From Sulfuritalea sp. (GTDB taxonomy: Bacteria; Pseudomonadota; Gammaproteobacteria; Burkholderiales; Rhodocyclaceae), in assembly GCA_030247575.1 (NCBI GenBank), contig JAOTRV010000011.1:62001-126000 (forward strand): 64,000 nucleotides of DNA, written 5' to 3'. The position numbers and the translations under genes were made by a program. Each line of letters opens with the position of its first letter. Position 1 is the first letter of the stretch. Positions 18,127 through 27,117 of this stretch are shown here, piece by piece. A model generated the notes under the pieces. The model was not told the origin of the DNA, did no database searches, and was given only the letters and a program-made list of their open reading frames with translations.

Positions 18127-19242
18127 ATGAGTTTTGTGCCGGTCAACGAACCCGTTCTCGACGGCAACGAGGAGAAGTATCTGGTCGACTGCGTGCGCAG
18201 CGGCTGGATTTCCTCGGAAGGTCCCTATGTCGCACGCTTCGAGGAGGGCCTCGCGGCGCGGGTCGGACGCCGTCACGGCGTCGCGGTGGCCAACGGCTCG
18301 GTGGCGTTGGAGATGGCGGTCGCGGCGCTGGGGCTCAAGGATGGCGACGAGGTCATCCTTCCGGCCTTTACCATTATCTCGTGTGCAACCGCGGTGGTCA
18401 GGGCGGGCGCCGTGCCGGTCCTGGCGGACTGCGATCCGCTTACCTGGAACATGGAGCCGGACCGGGTCCGTGCGTGCATCACGCCGCGCACCCGGGCGAT
18501 CATGATGGTGCACATCTATGGCCTGCCGACGGACATGGATCCCATTCTGGCGCTGGCGCGCGAGCATGGGCTGAAGATCATCGAGGATGCGGCCGAGATG
18601 CATGGCCAGACCTACCGGCAGCGCCCCTGCGGCAGCTTCGGCGACATCAGCATCTTCAGTTTTTATCCGAACAAGCACATCACCACCGGCGAAGGCGGCA
18701 TGCTGGTCACCGACGATCTGCAGCTCGCGGAAAGGTGCCGTTCGCTGCGCAATCTGTGCTTCAAGGCGGAGCAGCGATTCGTTCACGATGAGCTGGGATG
18801 GAATTTCCGCATGAGCAACCTGCAGGCGGCGCTGGGCGTCGCTCAGCTCGAACGTCTGGATGAGTTCGTCGCCAGGAAGCGCCGCATGGGCGCGCGCTAC
18901 ACGGAACTGCTGGCGGGCACCGCCGGGTTGCAGTTGCCGCTGCCGGCAACGGAATATGCGGAAAACATCTACTGGGTGTTCGGCGTGGTGCTCGATGACG
19001 ACGTAGACATGGACGCCCGCGCGGCGATGCAGCGGCTGGCGCAGCAGGGCATCGGCACGCGCCCGTTCTTCTGGCCGATGCACGAGCAGCCGGTGTTTCA
19101 AAAGATGGGCCTGTTCGCCGGCGAGCGCCATCCGGTGGCGGAGCGGATCGCCCGCCGCGGCTTCTATCTGCCCAGCGGTCTGGCGCTGACCGACGGGCAA
19201 ATCGAGCGCTCGGCGACGGCGCTGCGGGAGGTGCTGGCATGA
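18127..19242 (+). CDS. DegT/DnrJ/EryC1/StrS-family PLP aminotransferase
   Basis: 371 residues from the ATG at 18127; the earlier in-frame start lies inside the cupin gene. Hallmarks: FVPVNEPVLDGNEEKYLVDC, GWISSEGPYVARFEEGLA, ANGSVALEMA, the PLP-contact region EDAAEMHG and the active-site lysine in SFYPNKHITTGEGGM. These enzymes transaminate a nucleotide-linked keto sugar (glutamate donor), giving an amino sugar for the surface glycan. The stop overlaps the next ATG. Confidence 0.88.
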   Translation: MSFVPVNEPVLDGNEEKYLVDCVRSGWISSEGPYVARFEEGLAARVGRRHGVAVANGSVALEMAVAALGLKDGDEVILPAFTIISCATAVVRAGAVPVLADCDPLTWNMEPDRVRACITPRTRAIMMVHIYGLPTDMDPILALAREHGLKIIEDAAEMHGQTYRQRPCGSFGDISIFSFYPNKHITTGEGGMLVTDDLQLAERCRSLRNLCFKAEQRFVHDELGWNFRMSNLQAALGVAQLERLDEFVARKRRMGARYTELLAGTAGLQLPLPATEYAENIYWVFGVVLDDDVDMDARAAMQRLAQQGIGTRPFFWPMHEQPVFQKMGLFAGERHPVAERIARRGFYLPSGLALTDGQIERSATALREVLA

Positions 19243-20015
19243 ATGGGGTCTTCGATGCCTACGCCCGGTATTACGACCTGCTCTACGCCGACAAGGACTA
19301 TGCGGGCGAAACCGCCTACGTGCTGGACCTCGCGCGGGAGCACCTGCAGCCGCCCGCGCCGGCCAAACCGTTGCGGATTCTGGAGCTCGGCTGCGGGACC
19401 GGCGGCCATGCCGAGCATTTTGTGGCGGCCGGCTGCACGGTGCATGGCATCGATCGCAGCCCGGAAATGGTGGTCAGGGCGGCGCAGCGGTTGCATGGAA
19501 ATGCGGCGGCCAGCTTCGAGACCGGCGATGCGACGAGCATTGATCTGGGCCGGCAGTTCGATCTGGTCGTGGCGCTGTTCCACGTGCTGAGCTACCAGAC
19601 GGAGGACGCTGCCGTCGCTGCCTTCTTTCGCACGGCCGCTGCACACCTGAGGCCCGGCGGCGTCGTCGTGTTCGATTTCTGGCACGGTCCGGGAGTAGAC
19701 GCTGATCCACCGGCGACACGGGTTCGCCGGCTGTCGGATGCGTCGCTGAACGTGCTGCGTATCGCCGAGCCGACGCTGCATCCGGAGATCCACGTCGTCG
19801 ACGTCGGCTACACGTTGTTCTTCAACATTCCCGGCGAGGCAAGCTGGCAGCGCACCGAGGAGACGCACCGGATGCGCTACTTTTTCCTGCCCGAACTGAG
19901 GGCTGCCCAGCGGCTTGCCGGCCTCGATCCCGTGGTCTGCCTGCCTTGGCTGGCATCCGGCCGCCAGCCCGACCGCGGCGACTGGCATGCAGTTCTCGTC
20001 GGCAGAAAGCCATGA
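19239..20015 (+). CDS. SAM-dependent methyltransferase
   Basis: 258 residues. RILELGCGTGGHAEHFV is motif I and LVVALFHVLSYQTED follows as the post-motif region; FDAYARYYDLLYADKDYA at the N-terminus is the usual opening of class I sugar methyltransferases. ATGA overlaps on both sides show tight coupling. Around base 19694 a degenerate copy of the dispersed repeat encodes VDADPPAT. Confidence 0.8.
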   Translation: MNGVFDAYARYYDLLYADKDYAGETAYVLDLAREHLQPPAPAKPLRILELGCGTGGHAEHFVAAGCTVHGIDRSPEMVVRAAQRLHGNAAASFETGDATSIDLGRQFDLVVALFHVLSYQTEDAAVAAFFRTAAAHLRPGGVVVFDFWHGPGVDADPPATRVRRLSDASLNVLRIAEPTLHPEIHVVDVGYTLFFNIPGEASWQRTEETHRMRYFFLPELRAAQRLAGLDPVVCLPWLASGRQPDRGDWHAVLVGRKP

Positions 20016-21211
20016 AGATCGCGGCCATCCTCGAAAGCCAGGTAACCGCCGGCGGAGCCCATGCGCAGGCCCTCAACGCGATCCGGCAACTGCACCGCCT
20101 GTGCGGCGACCGCTACCAATTCGAGCTCGTCACGACGCAACGCGAGAATCTCGCCGCGCTGAAACAGCTTGGGCTGGATGCCACGTACATCAGGATCTCG
20201 CCCCTGGACCGTATTCTCGGGGCGCTGGCGCTGAACCCGGCCTGGCAGTGGCTGCAGCGCCAGCGCGCGGTTAGCGGGCCTTTCGAGCGGGCGCTGCGCG
20301 CGCGCGGCATCGACCTTGCCGTCTTCCTGACGCAGTCGCCGAGCGCATGGTTCCTGGCCAGGCTGCCATTCATCACCACCGTTTACGACCTTGCGCATCG
20401 CGAATGTCCCGAGTTCCCGGAGGTCGGCAGCGCCGGTATTCATTTCGCCCGCGAGCACCACTTCCGCCACAACCTGGTCCGCGCGATCGCGGTGATTTCC
20501 GCCTCCGAGGAGCTTTCGGTAGCCATCGCCGGCTGCTATGGCGTCGCTCCGGAGCGGCTGCTGGCGATGCCATTTTCGGTCGCAGGCAACATTGCCGCCG
20601 AGGCTTCCGACGATATGGAAAAAGTGCTCGACGCCTGGAAACTGCGCGAGGGCTACTTCTTCTACCCGGCGCAGTTCTGGCCGCACAAGAACCATGTGCG
20701 GGTCATCGAGGCCATGGCACATCTCCACCGCAGTGGATTTGACGCCCGGGTGGTGTTTGCCGGCGGCGACCAGGGCAATCGCGGATTCGTCGAGCGTTTC
20801 GCCGCCGAGCAGGGAGTCGCCAGCCGGGTGAGCATCCTCGGCTTTGTGCCAGCCGCGCAGATGCGCGGCCTCTACCAGGGCTGCTGCGCCGTGGTCATGC
20901 CTACATACTTCGGGCCGACCAACCTGCCGCCGCTGGAGGCATGGACTCTCGGCAAGCCGCTGGTCTATTCGAACCACCTCCATGCCGACGCCGGCGATGC
21001 CGCGGTCTATGCCGACCCGGACGATGCGCTTGCCCTTGCCGATGCGATGCGCCGGTGCCTGGAACCGGAAGTCCGCGACCGGGTCGTCGCGGCCGGCCGA
21101 CTGCGCCTGGAGCAGATCGAGCAGCAGCGAGCGCATGCCGAGACGGCGCTGCTTGGTCATCTCGCACGCTTCGCCGTCCGGCACCGCTGCGCACCGCCGG
21201 GAACCGCCTGA
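20012..21211 (+). CDS. GT4 glycosyltransferase
   Basis: 399 residues, ATG overlapping the previous stop. GT-B architecture: N-terminal VTAGGAHAQALNAI, and a C-terminal donor-binding half with FFYPAQFWPHKNHVRVIEA, VVFAGGDQGN and VMPTYFGPTNLPPLEAWTLG, a variant of the E-x7-E motif of family 4. It would add a sugar from a nucleotide donor to the growing glycan on the cytoplasmic side. Confidence 0.83.
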   Translation: MKIAAILESQVTAGGAHAQALNAIRQLHRLCGDRYQFELVTTQRENLAALKQLGLDATYIRISPLDRILGALALNPAWQWLQRQRAVSGPFERALRARGIDLAVFLTQSPSAWFLARLPFITTVYDLAHRECPEFPEVGSAGIHFAREHHFRHNLVRAIAVISASEELSVAIAGCYGVAPERLLAMPFSVAGNIAAEASDDMEKVLDAWKLREGYFFYPAQFWPHKNHVRVIEAMAHLHRSGFDARVVFAGGDQGNRGFVERFAAEQGVASRVSILGFVPAAQMRGLYQGCCAVVMPTYFGPTNLPPLEAWTLGKPLVYSNHLHADAGDAAVYADPDDALALADAMRRCLEPEVRDRVVAAGRLRLEQIEQQRAHAETALLGHLARFAVRHRCAPPGTA

Positions 21212-21233
21212 AAGTGATCGCGAGCTTCCGGAC

Positions 21234-22223
21234 ATGACGGCGGGCGGCCGTCGCGGCATCTGCCCGGTGTGCGGGCAAGTAGCCGTGGAACTGGGAACGC
21301 GGCGCGACGACCGCTATGGCTATCCGGGCGATTTTCCGCTGTTCGGCTGTTCCGGTTGCGGGCACAGGTTCCTGGCGGCCGAGTTCACGCCGGCGCAAAT
21401 CGAGGATCTGTACACCGGCTACTATCCGCGCAAGGATGTCAGCCCCGCCGCGTGCGGCGCTCCCGCCGACAAGGCGGCGCCATGGTCCTGGCTGGACGGC
21501 GACCGGCGCTCGGCATTCCGCTGGGTGGAGCCCGGCACGCGGGTGCTCGACATCGGCTGCGGCAGTTGCGGCAGCCTGCTCTACCTCCGGAGCCGGGGTT
21601 GCGAGGTGCAGGGTGTGGAAGCCGACCGCAATGTGCTGCCGATCGCCGAGCACTTCGGCTTGAAGGTCGTCTGCGGCGCTTTCGACCCGGCGAACTATCC
21701 GGAGGCCTGCTTCGACTACGTCACCATGGACCAGGTGATCGAGCACTTTCCCGATCCCCTGCGGGTTCTCGCCCAGGTTCGCCAAATCCTGAAGCCCGGT
21801 GGGCGCCTGGTCTTCAGCACGCCAAATGGCCGCGGCTGGGGCGCGCGGGTGTTCGGAACCCGCTGGATCAACTGGCATGCGCCATATCACCTGCATTATT
21901 TCTCGCGTCGGTCGATCGAACTGGCCGCCGACAGAACCGGCTTCCGGGTGCTGAATCTCGCCTCCATCACCAGTTCCGACTGGCTGCTGATGCAGTGGGA
22001 GCACCTGCTGCACTATCCGGCCCCGGGGCGCCCTTCGGCCTATTGGACGAAGCGGCCAGCGCGGGGCTTCGGGGCCGCCCTGGAACGGCTTGCGGTCGGC
22101 GCGACTCACCGATTGAAGATGAACCACGTCGTCACGCGGCTGATGGACATGCTGGGCGCGGGCGACAACCATCTGGTCGTCCTGCAAAAGCCGCGCGATG
22201 AGGCGGCCGCGCCAGCCCAATGA
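21234..22223 (+). CDS. SAM methyltransferase with N-terminal zinc-ribbon-like segment
   Basis: 329 residues. It begins with a CPVC ... CSGCGHRF pair of knuckles, then Methyltransf_23 motifs: RVLDIGCGSCGSLLYL, YVTMDQVIEHFPDP and LKPGGRLVFSTPNG. This two-part layout is common in sugar C- or O-methyltransferases of glycan clusters. The start is the first ATG after the previous gene; the shared ATGA with the next gene shows coupling. Confidence 0.78.
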   Translation: MTAGGRRGICPVCGQVAVELGTRRDDRYGYPGDFPLFGCSGCGHRFLAAEFTPAQIEDLYTGYYPRKDVSPAACGAPADKAAPWSWLDGDRRSAFRWVEPGTRVLDIGCGSCGSLLYLRSRGCEVQGVEADRNVLPIAEHFGLKVVCGAFDPANYPEACFDYVTMDQVIEHFPDPLRVLAQVRQILKPGGRLVFSTPNGRGWGARVFGTRWINWHAPYHLHYFSRRSIELAADRTGFRVLNLASITSSDWLLMQWEHLLHYPAPGRPSAYWTKRPARGFGAALERLAVGATHRLKMNHVVTRLMDMLGAGDNHLVVLQKPRDEAAAPAQ

Positions 22224-23095
22224 ATGCGCCGATTCACATCATCCTCCCCGTGCACAACCGCGCACAACTGACGGCGGGCTTCGTCGACTGCCTGCTGGCG
22301 CAGTCGGACCGCGACTTCCATGTGTTGCTGGTGGATGACGGCTGCATCGACGGCACGGTGAAAATCGCGACGGCGCGACTGGCGGACGTCGAGGTGATCC
22401 GCGGCGACGGCAATCTCTGGTGGGCGGCGTCGGTACAGAGGGGGATCGACCGGCTGGAGGCGCAGGGGATCGGCGGCGACGCGATCGTCCTCATCGCCAA
22501 CGACGACACCACCTTCGGCAGCGATTTTCTGGCGCGGGCCAGAACCTGGCTGGCTGCCCATCCGCGCAGCATGCTGCAGGCGGTGCCGATCGATCCGGCC
22601 ACGGGAGAAGTGATCGATCGGGGCATCGCCATCGACTGGCCCAGTCTGGGAATGCGTCCGGTGAATCGGGGCGAGGAGATCGACTGCCTGGCGACGCGCT
22701 GCCTGTTTACCCGGCTTGCCGACGTGCGGACAGCCGGCGGATTCCGGCCGCGGCTGCTGCCCCATTACCTCTCCGACTACGAGTTCACCATCCGCGCCAG
22801 ACGTCGCGGGATAGCGCTCGCGACCTCGGACGACGTCCGGGTCAACCTGTCGCGGCAGACGACCGGCGTTCGCTCGACACAGGCGCTGCCCCTGGGGCAG
22901 TTTCTGCACGTCGCGTTCTCCAGGCGGCATTCCTTCAACCCGCTGTATTTTTCGATCTTCGTCCTGCTGGCCGCGCCGCCGTGGCACGTGCCACTGGGTC
23001 TGCTCCGCGTCTGGGCGGGCTTTTGCCTGAGCCTGTTGCGTTCGATGCGGGTTTCCCTGTCCGCGCCGCGCGACGGCGACGAGGGGCGGCGATGA
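22220..23095 (+). CDS. GT2 glycosyltransferase
   Basis: 291 residues. HIILPVHNRAQLTAGFVDCL, HVLLVDDGCIDGTVKIA and the metal motif LIANDDTTFG identify a family 2 GT-A enzyme of the rhamnosyltransferase-like type (it also has the GDGNLWWAASVQRGI segment seen in those). The C-terminus is hydrophobic and basic, suggesting membrane association. Confidence 0.82.
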   Translation: MNAPIHIILPVHNRAQLTAGFVDCLLAQSDRDFHVLLVDDGCIDGTVKIATARLADVEVIRGDGNLWWAASVQRGIDRLEAQGIGGDAIVLIANDDTTFGSDFLARARTWLAAHPRSMLQAVPIDPATGEVIDRGIAIDWPSLGMRPVNRGEEIDCLATRCLFTRLADVRTAGGFRPRLLPHYLSDYEFTIRARRRGIALATSDDVRVNLSRQTTGVRSTQALPLGQFLHVAFSRRHSFNPLYFSIFVLLAAPPWHVPLGLLRVWAGFCLSLLRSMRVSLSAPRDGDEGRR

Positions 23096-23979
23096 GGCGC
23101 GATCGCCCGCTGGTTTCGGTCTACATCCCGACCCGGGATCGTGTCGAGTTGCTGACCCGGGCCATCCGTTCCGTTTTGCTGCAGGACTATGGCCCGCTCG
23201 AGATACTGGTGGTCGATGATGCGTCGGCGGACGCAACCCGGCAGCGGGTCGCAGACCTTGCCGCGGAGTGCGCGTCCGGCAGGCGCATCGCCTATTTCCG
23301 CCAGTCGACACCGGCCGGCGCGAATTCGGCACGGAATCGGGCGCTCGCGGCAGCGGCGGGCGAACTGGTTACGGGGCTCGACGACGACGACTACTTCCTG
23401 CCGGACCGGATCTCGCGGCTGGTCGCCGCCTTTGATCCGGCGCGCGCCGCGTTCGTTTTTGACGGCTATGTGCGGGAAACGCATCTCGCGGACGGCCGCG
23501 TACGCCGCGCGAACATCACGCTCGACAGGCCCGCCCGGCTGCGCGACCTGCTGAAGCGCAACATCGTCGGCAATCAGGTGCTGACGCTGACCTCGCGGCT
23601 GCGCCAAGTCGGCGGCTTCGACGAACGGCTGCCCGCCTGGCAGGACTACGATCTCTGGTTGCGGCTGGTGAAGACCTTCGGCGACGGTCTGCCCGGCGGG
23701 GGCTGCAGTTACGTTCATACCATCGACAGTGCGCGGGGGCGAATTTCCGACGGCACGGAGAAAGTCGAGCGGGCATTCGACCTCTTTCTGGAAAAGCATC
23801 CGGAATATGCCGATGCGGATTTGCAACTCTGCCTGCGACTGGCGAAGGCATGCTACGGTGTCGAAGCCGTGACGGTTGCGGACCTGCCGCGCCTGCTGTT
23901 GCTCGGTGAGCCGCGTTACGTGCTGTTCGCCCTTTATTCCTTCTTATCGCGGCGCGGGTCGCGCAGCAGGCGTTCGTAA
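23092..23979 (+). CDS. GT2 glycosyltransferase
   Basis: 295 residues from the ATG at 23092 (GAGGGG upstream, overlap with previous stop). VSVYIPTRDRVELLTRAIRS, ILVVDDASADATRQ, GLDDDDYFLPDR and PAWQDYDLWLRL are classic family 2 elements. The last 46 bases overlap the end of the oppositely oriented GT4 gene at 23934. Confidence 0.83.
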   Translation: MRRDRPLVSVYIPTRDRVELLTRAIRSVLLQDYGPLEILVVDDASADATRQRVADLAAECASGRRIAYFRQSTPAGANSARNRALAAAAGELVTGLDDDDYFLPDRISRLVAAFDPARAAFVFDGYVRETHLADGRVRRANITLDRPARLRDLLKRNIVGNQVLTLTSRLRQVGGFDERLPAWQDYDLWLRLVKTFGDGLPGGGCSYVHTIDSARGRISDGTEKVERAFDLFLEKHPEYADADLQLCLRLAKACYGVEAVTVADLPRLLLLGEPRYVLFALYSFLSRRGSRSRRS

Positions 23980-25082
23980 AGCGGCACCACCTGCGCGCGC
24001 ACGATCGCGGCCCAGTCGAAGGCCAGAACCGAGGACCGCGCATTGGCGGCCAACCGCCGCCGGCGCGGCGAGTCGCGCACCAGGTCGAGCATGGCTTGAC
24101 CATAGGTTCGGGCATCGTCGCCGCAGAGCAGGCCGTTGACCTCCTGCTGCACGAAGACGCGATTGCCGGCGGTGTCGGTGGCGACCACCGGGAGCCCTTG
24201 GGCGAGGTACTCCGCTGTCTTGGTCGGCGGTTGATGTTCGAAACAGGCATCCATTGAAATGAAGGCCAGGGCAATGCTGGCAACGGCCAGATAGTCCGGA
24301 ATCTCGCGGTAGGGAACGAAGCCGGTGAAGATGATCCGGTTCTCCAGCCTCAGCTCGCGTGCCTGGGCCTTCAGCTCCTCCAATGCCGAGCCGTCGCCGA
24401 GGATGAGCAAGCGCGCGGCAGGCTCCTGCGCGGCGGTGACGGCAAAGGCGGCGAGCAGCTTTTCCATTTTGCGGTTGTGGTCCAGGGTGCCGCAGTAGGC
24501 GAGGACGCAGTCATCTGCCGCGATTCCCAGCCTTGCCATCAGCGCCGGATCGGGCGATCTCGGTTGAAAATGCTCGAGGTCGGCCCCGAGCGGAACAATG
24601 GCCTCCACCGCACGGCGTGGTCCGAATACGATGTCGCGGATGCCGGCGGATAGAACCGTGACCGCATCGAAGCTGTACGATTCAAGCCGTATCAGCCGGT
24701 TCTGCAGCCGCAGCAGCGGCGGCTTGATTGCACTGGTCTGGCAGTCATAGAGCCAAAGGGCCTTGTGCCTGCCGGCCAGCCAAGGAAGCAGTCCGGCGCC
24801 GACGAAGGCATACACATGAACCAGATCCGGCGGATGGCGACGCATGATTCGTGCCGCTTTCCAGAGAAACCTCAGTCTGTCACCGGAGAAGCGCCCCAGG
24901 GATGGCGTCGGCACGCGAAAAATCGTCATCCCCCCGACTTGCTCGCGCTCGGGCTCGCCGATCCGCCCGGGAGCGACGACGATCACTTCGATCCCCAGCG
25001 CTGCCTGATGGCGGGCGAACTCGTAGAAGATGGTCAGTCCCTGCCCGGGGAAGTAATTGAATCCGATATGACAGACGCGCAT
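23934..25082 (-). CDS. GT4 glycosyltransferase
   Basis: 382 residues on the minus strand. MRVCHIGFNYFPGQGLTIFY and the C-terminal VLAYCGTLDHNRKMEKLLAA, LLILGDGSALEELKAQ and ACFEHQPPTKTAEYLAQGLP, where the usual E-x7-E appears as K-T-A-E, fit GT-B family 4. It converges with the upstream GT2 run and shares 46 bases of coding sequence with it tail to tail, leaving no space for a terminator. Confidence 0.83.
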   Translation of the reverse strand: MRVCHIGFNYFPGQGLTIFYEFARHQAALGIEVIVVAPGRIGEPEREQVGGMTIFRVPTPSLGRFSGDRLRFLWKAARIMRRHPPDLVHVYAFVGAGLLPWLAGRHKALWLYDCQTSAIKPPLLRLQNRLIRLESYSFDAVTVLSAGIRDIVFGPRRAVEAIVPLGADLEHFQPRSPDPALMARLGIAADDCVLAYCGTLDHNRKMEKLLAAFAVTAAQEPAARLLILGDGSALEELKAQARELRLENRIIFTGFVPYREIPDYLAVASIALAFISMDACFEHQPPTKTAEYLAQGLPVVATDTAGNRVFVQQEVNGLLCGDDARTYGQAMLDLVRDSPRRRRLAANARSSVLAFDWAAIVRAQVVPLYERLLRDPRRDKKE

Positions 25083-25265
25083 GGCGGCAATGGCGCCTTG
25101 GTCAGGACTTGCGCGCAGCGCCAGGGGGATTTGACGGATTCATGGCGGCGGGTCCCGGCTGCGGAGCGGCCGCTTGCCGGTGCACGCCATTCGTGGCTTG
25201 CCTTTTTGGCATGGTAGGACCCTCGGAAACCCAACGGGAAGCCATGGCAGTCGGAGGCGAGTGCA

Positions 25266-26090
25266 TTACGCCTTGCAGGCGATGCAGAGGCTCCGGGAAA
25301 ACTTCAGGGATTTCAACTGCGGCAATCCGCTGCCGGCCGACACTTTGACGGCGGCGTGCGCCGCGACCGGCTTGTCGAGCTTAGCGGCGAGCCAAGCCCG
25401 GAGGCGCGGCATGCGCTCAGTGAGCTTTCTCAAGGCGTCGACGCGGGCGGCAGACAACGCTAGGCGGGACATCCATCCCCGCGCAACGGCGCGGTCGCTG
25501 GCAATGTCACCGGTTGCGGTGTAGTCGACCAGGGACTTGACGAAGCCGACCATGCCCGAATCATGGCTCCGAATCGTCTTGGCAATTCTTGCGGTATTCC
25601 CCGGCACCTTGCAGTCGGTGAATCTTCCGCCATCGGGCCAGGTTTCCCAATATCCGCTGCCCCAGTCTTCAACGATATAGAGGCCGCCGCTTCTGACGTG
25701 AGGAAACACGATATCGAAAGTCAGCTTGGAGAGGTGGCCGATATGGGAAGCGTCTTCGATCACCAGGTCCAGGCCATTGGCAAAGTGCTCTTCACAAATG
25801 GCGCGCAGTCTGGCTTCATCGGTCTGGTCGCATTGAAGATAGCGAACGTTTTCGCAGCCGGAAAAGTCTATGTCTGCAAGTTTCAAATCGACGGCGACGA
25901 TATGCGCGTCAGGGAATCGCCGGGAAAAGACCTTGGTGCTTTCTCCCTTGTAGACGCCGATCTCCAATATGGATTTCGGCGCGAGATCTTCTTCCCGTAC
26001 CGCTTGCTCGATAATCTCGCAATACCGCAAAGGCTTGGTTACCGGGTCGTGTGAATAGCCGTCCTTGGCGATGCTGTAGAGAGAATCCAT
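25266..26090 (-). CDS. SAM-dependent methyltransferase (Methyltransf_24 / cephalosporin hydroxylase-like)
   Basis: 274 residues. SILEIGVYKGESTKVFSRRF, HIVAVDLKLADIDF, LDLVIEDASHIGHLSKLTFD and GGLYIVEDWGSGYWETW are the order and style of the group that includes rhamnosyl O-methyltransferases and macrocin methyltransferases. It is divergent from the GT2 gene at 26149, with under 60 bases between the starts, so their promoters overlap. Confidence 0.75.
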   Translation of the reverse strand: MDSLYSIAKDGYSHDPVTKPLRYCEIIEQAVREEDLAPKSILEIGVYKGESTKVFSRRFPDAHIVAVDLKLADIDFSGCENVRYLQCDQTDEARLRAICEEHFANGLDLVIEDASHIGHLSKLTFDIVFPHVRSGGLYIVEDWGSGYWETWPDGGRFTDCKVPGNTARIAKTIRSHDSGMVGFVKSLVDYTATGDIASDRAVARGWMSRLALSAARVDALRKLTERMPRLRAWLAAKLDKPVAAHAAVKVSAGSGLPQLKSLKFSRSLCIACKA

Positions 26091-26148
26091 GGCAGAATTT
26101 TGTCGTGTGGTACAACTTGGGAAGAATATACCGTGGGGCCAGAGTTTG

Positions 26149-27117
26149 ATGTCAAGGGATAGCGATTGCTCGAAGGGTCAAATCCTGGCCTCCATGATCA
26201 TTCTCACGAAGAACGGCGAAAAATATCTGCGCTCGCTACTCGATGCATTGTATTGCCAGAAAGGAATCGGGCAGGCTGAGGTGATCGTCATTGACTCGGG
26301 TTCGTCCGACGGCACGCTCGCCATCGTCAAGGACTTTCCCGAGGTCCGGCTGGTCGAGATCCCGCCGGGCGAGTTCGGCCATGGCAAGACCCGCAATCTC
26401 GGCGCGCGCCGCGCGCGCGGGGAGTTCCTCATTTACCTTCCGCAGGATGCCACGCCCGCAGGCAGCGACTGGCTGGGGAGCTTGTTGCGGGCGTTCGGCG
26501 ATCCGGCCGTCGCCGGCGTGTATGGACGGCAGGTGGCCCGGGCCGACGCCAGTCCGATGGAAACCTTCTTTCTTTCGCGTACCTATCACTCGCATCCCGA
26601 AAAGCGGACCCTCGAAGAGGGCGAGGCGGTTTCGCTGACGCGCTGCTTTTTCTCGACGGTGAGCGGCGCGGTCCGCGCTTCGACATGGGCGGCTCATCCG
26701 TTCCGCGAAGACATCATCATGAGCGAAGACCAGGCCTGGGCCAGCGACGTGATGCGCGCGGGCTATGCCGTTGCCTACGAACCGGAAGCGGCGGTACTGC
26801 ACTCCCACCAATACGGCATCGGCGACATCTTTCGGAGGAACTTCGACAGCGGGTATTCGATTCACCAGATATTCCATGGCAAGACCGGGATCGGATTTTC
26901 CGGCGTGCTGCGGGGCCTGGCGGAGGAGGCGCATTTCGTGGCGAGACGTTGCGGCCTTCCGGGCCTGCTCCGATTCCTGCCCTACGAATTCGCCCGTCAC
27001 GCCGGGTTCTGGCTCGGATTGCACGGGGACCGTCTGCCGGCGGCCTTGTGCAAGGCCTGCAGCGGCCTGGGCTATTTCTGGGACCAGCGCAAACTGCGCA
27101 CGGGTGCGGCGGCGTGA
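26149..27117 (+). CDS. GT2 glycosyltransferase (rhamnosyltransferase-like)
   Basis: 322 residues from the ATG at 26149; a longer in-frame start at 26089 would overlap the divergent gene and add non-conserved residues. ASMIILTKNGEKYLRSLLDA, VIVIDSGSSDGTLAIV, GEFGHGKTRNLGARRARGEF, YLPQDATP and the acceptor motif EDQAWASDVMRAG define the rhamnosyltransferase-like branch of GT2, often acting in O-antigen assembly. Its stop overlaps the next GTG. Confidence 0.8.
   Translation: MSRDSDCSKGQILASMIILTKNGEKYLRSLLDALYCQKGIGQAEVIVIDSGSSDGTLAIVKDFPEVRLVEIPPGEFGHGKTRNLGARRARGEFLIYLPQDATPAGSDWLGSLLRAFGDPAVAGVYGRQVARADASPMETFFLSRTYHSHPEKRTLEEGEAVSLTRCFFSTVSGAVRASTWAAHPFREDIIMSEDQAWASDVMRAGYAVAYEPEAAVLHSHQYGIGDIFRRNFDSGYSIHQIFHGKTGIGFSGVLRGLAEEAHFVARRCGLPGLLRFLPYEFARHAGFWLGLHGDRLPAALCKACSGLGYFWDQRKLRTGAAA

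Noticed and set aside
20984-21005. GACGCCGGCGATGCCG resembling the dispersed repeat inside a GT4 gene
   Set aside because: The encoded D-A-G-D-A-A-V-Y is normal for the GT4 family at that position, so it is probably not a repeat copy.
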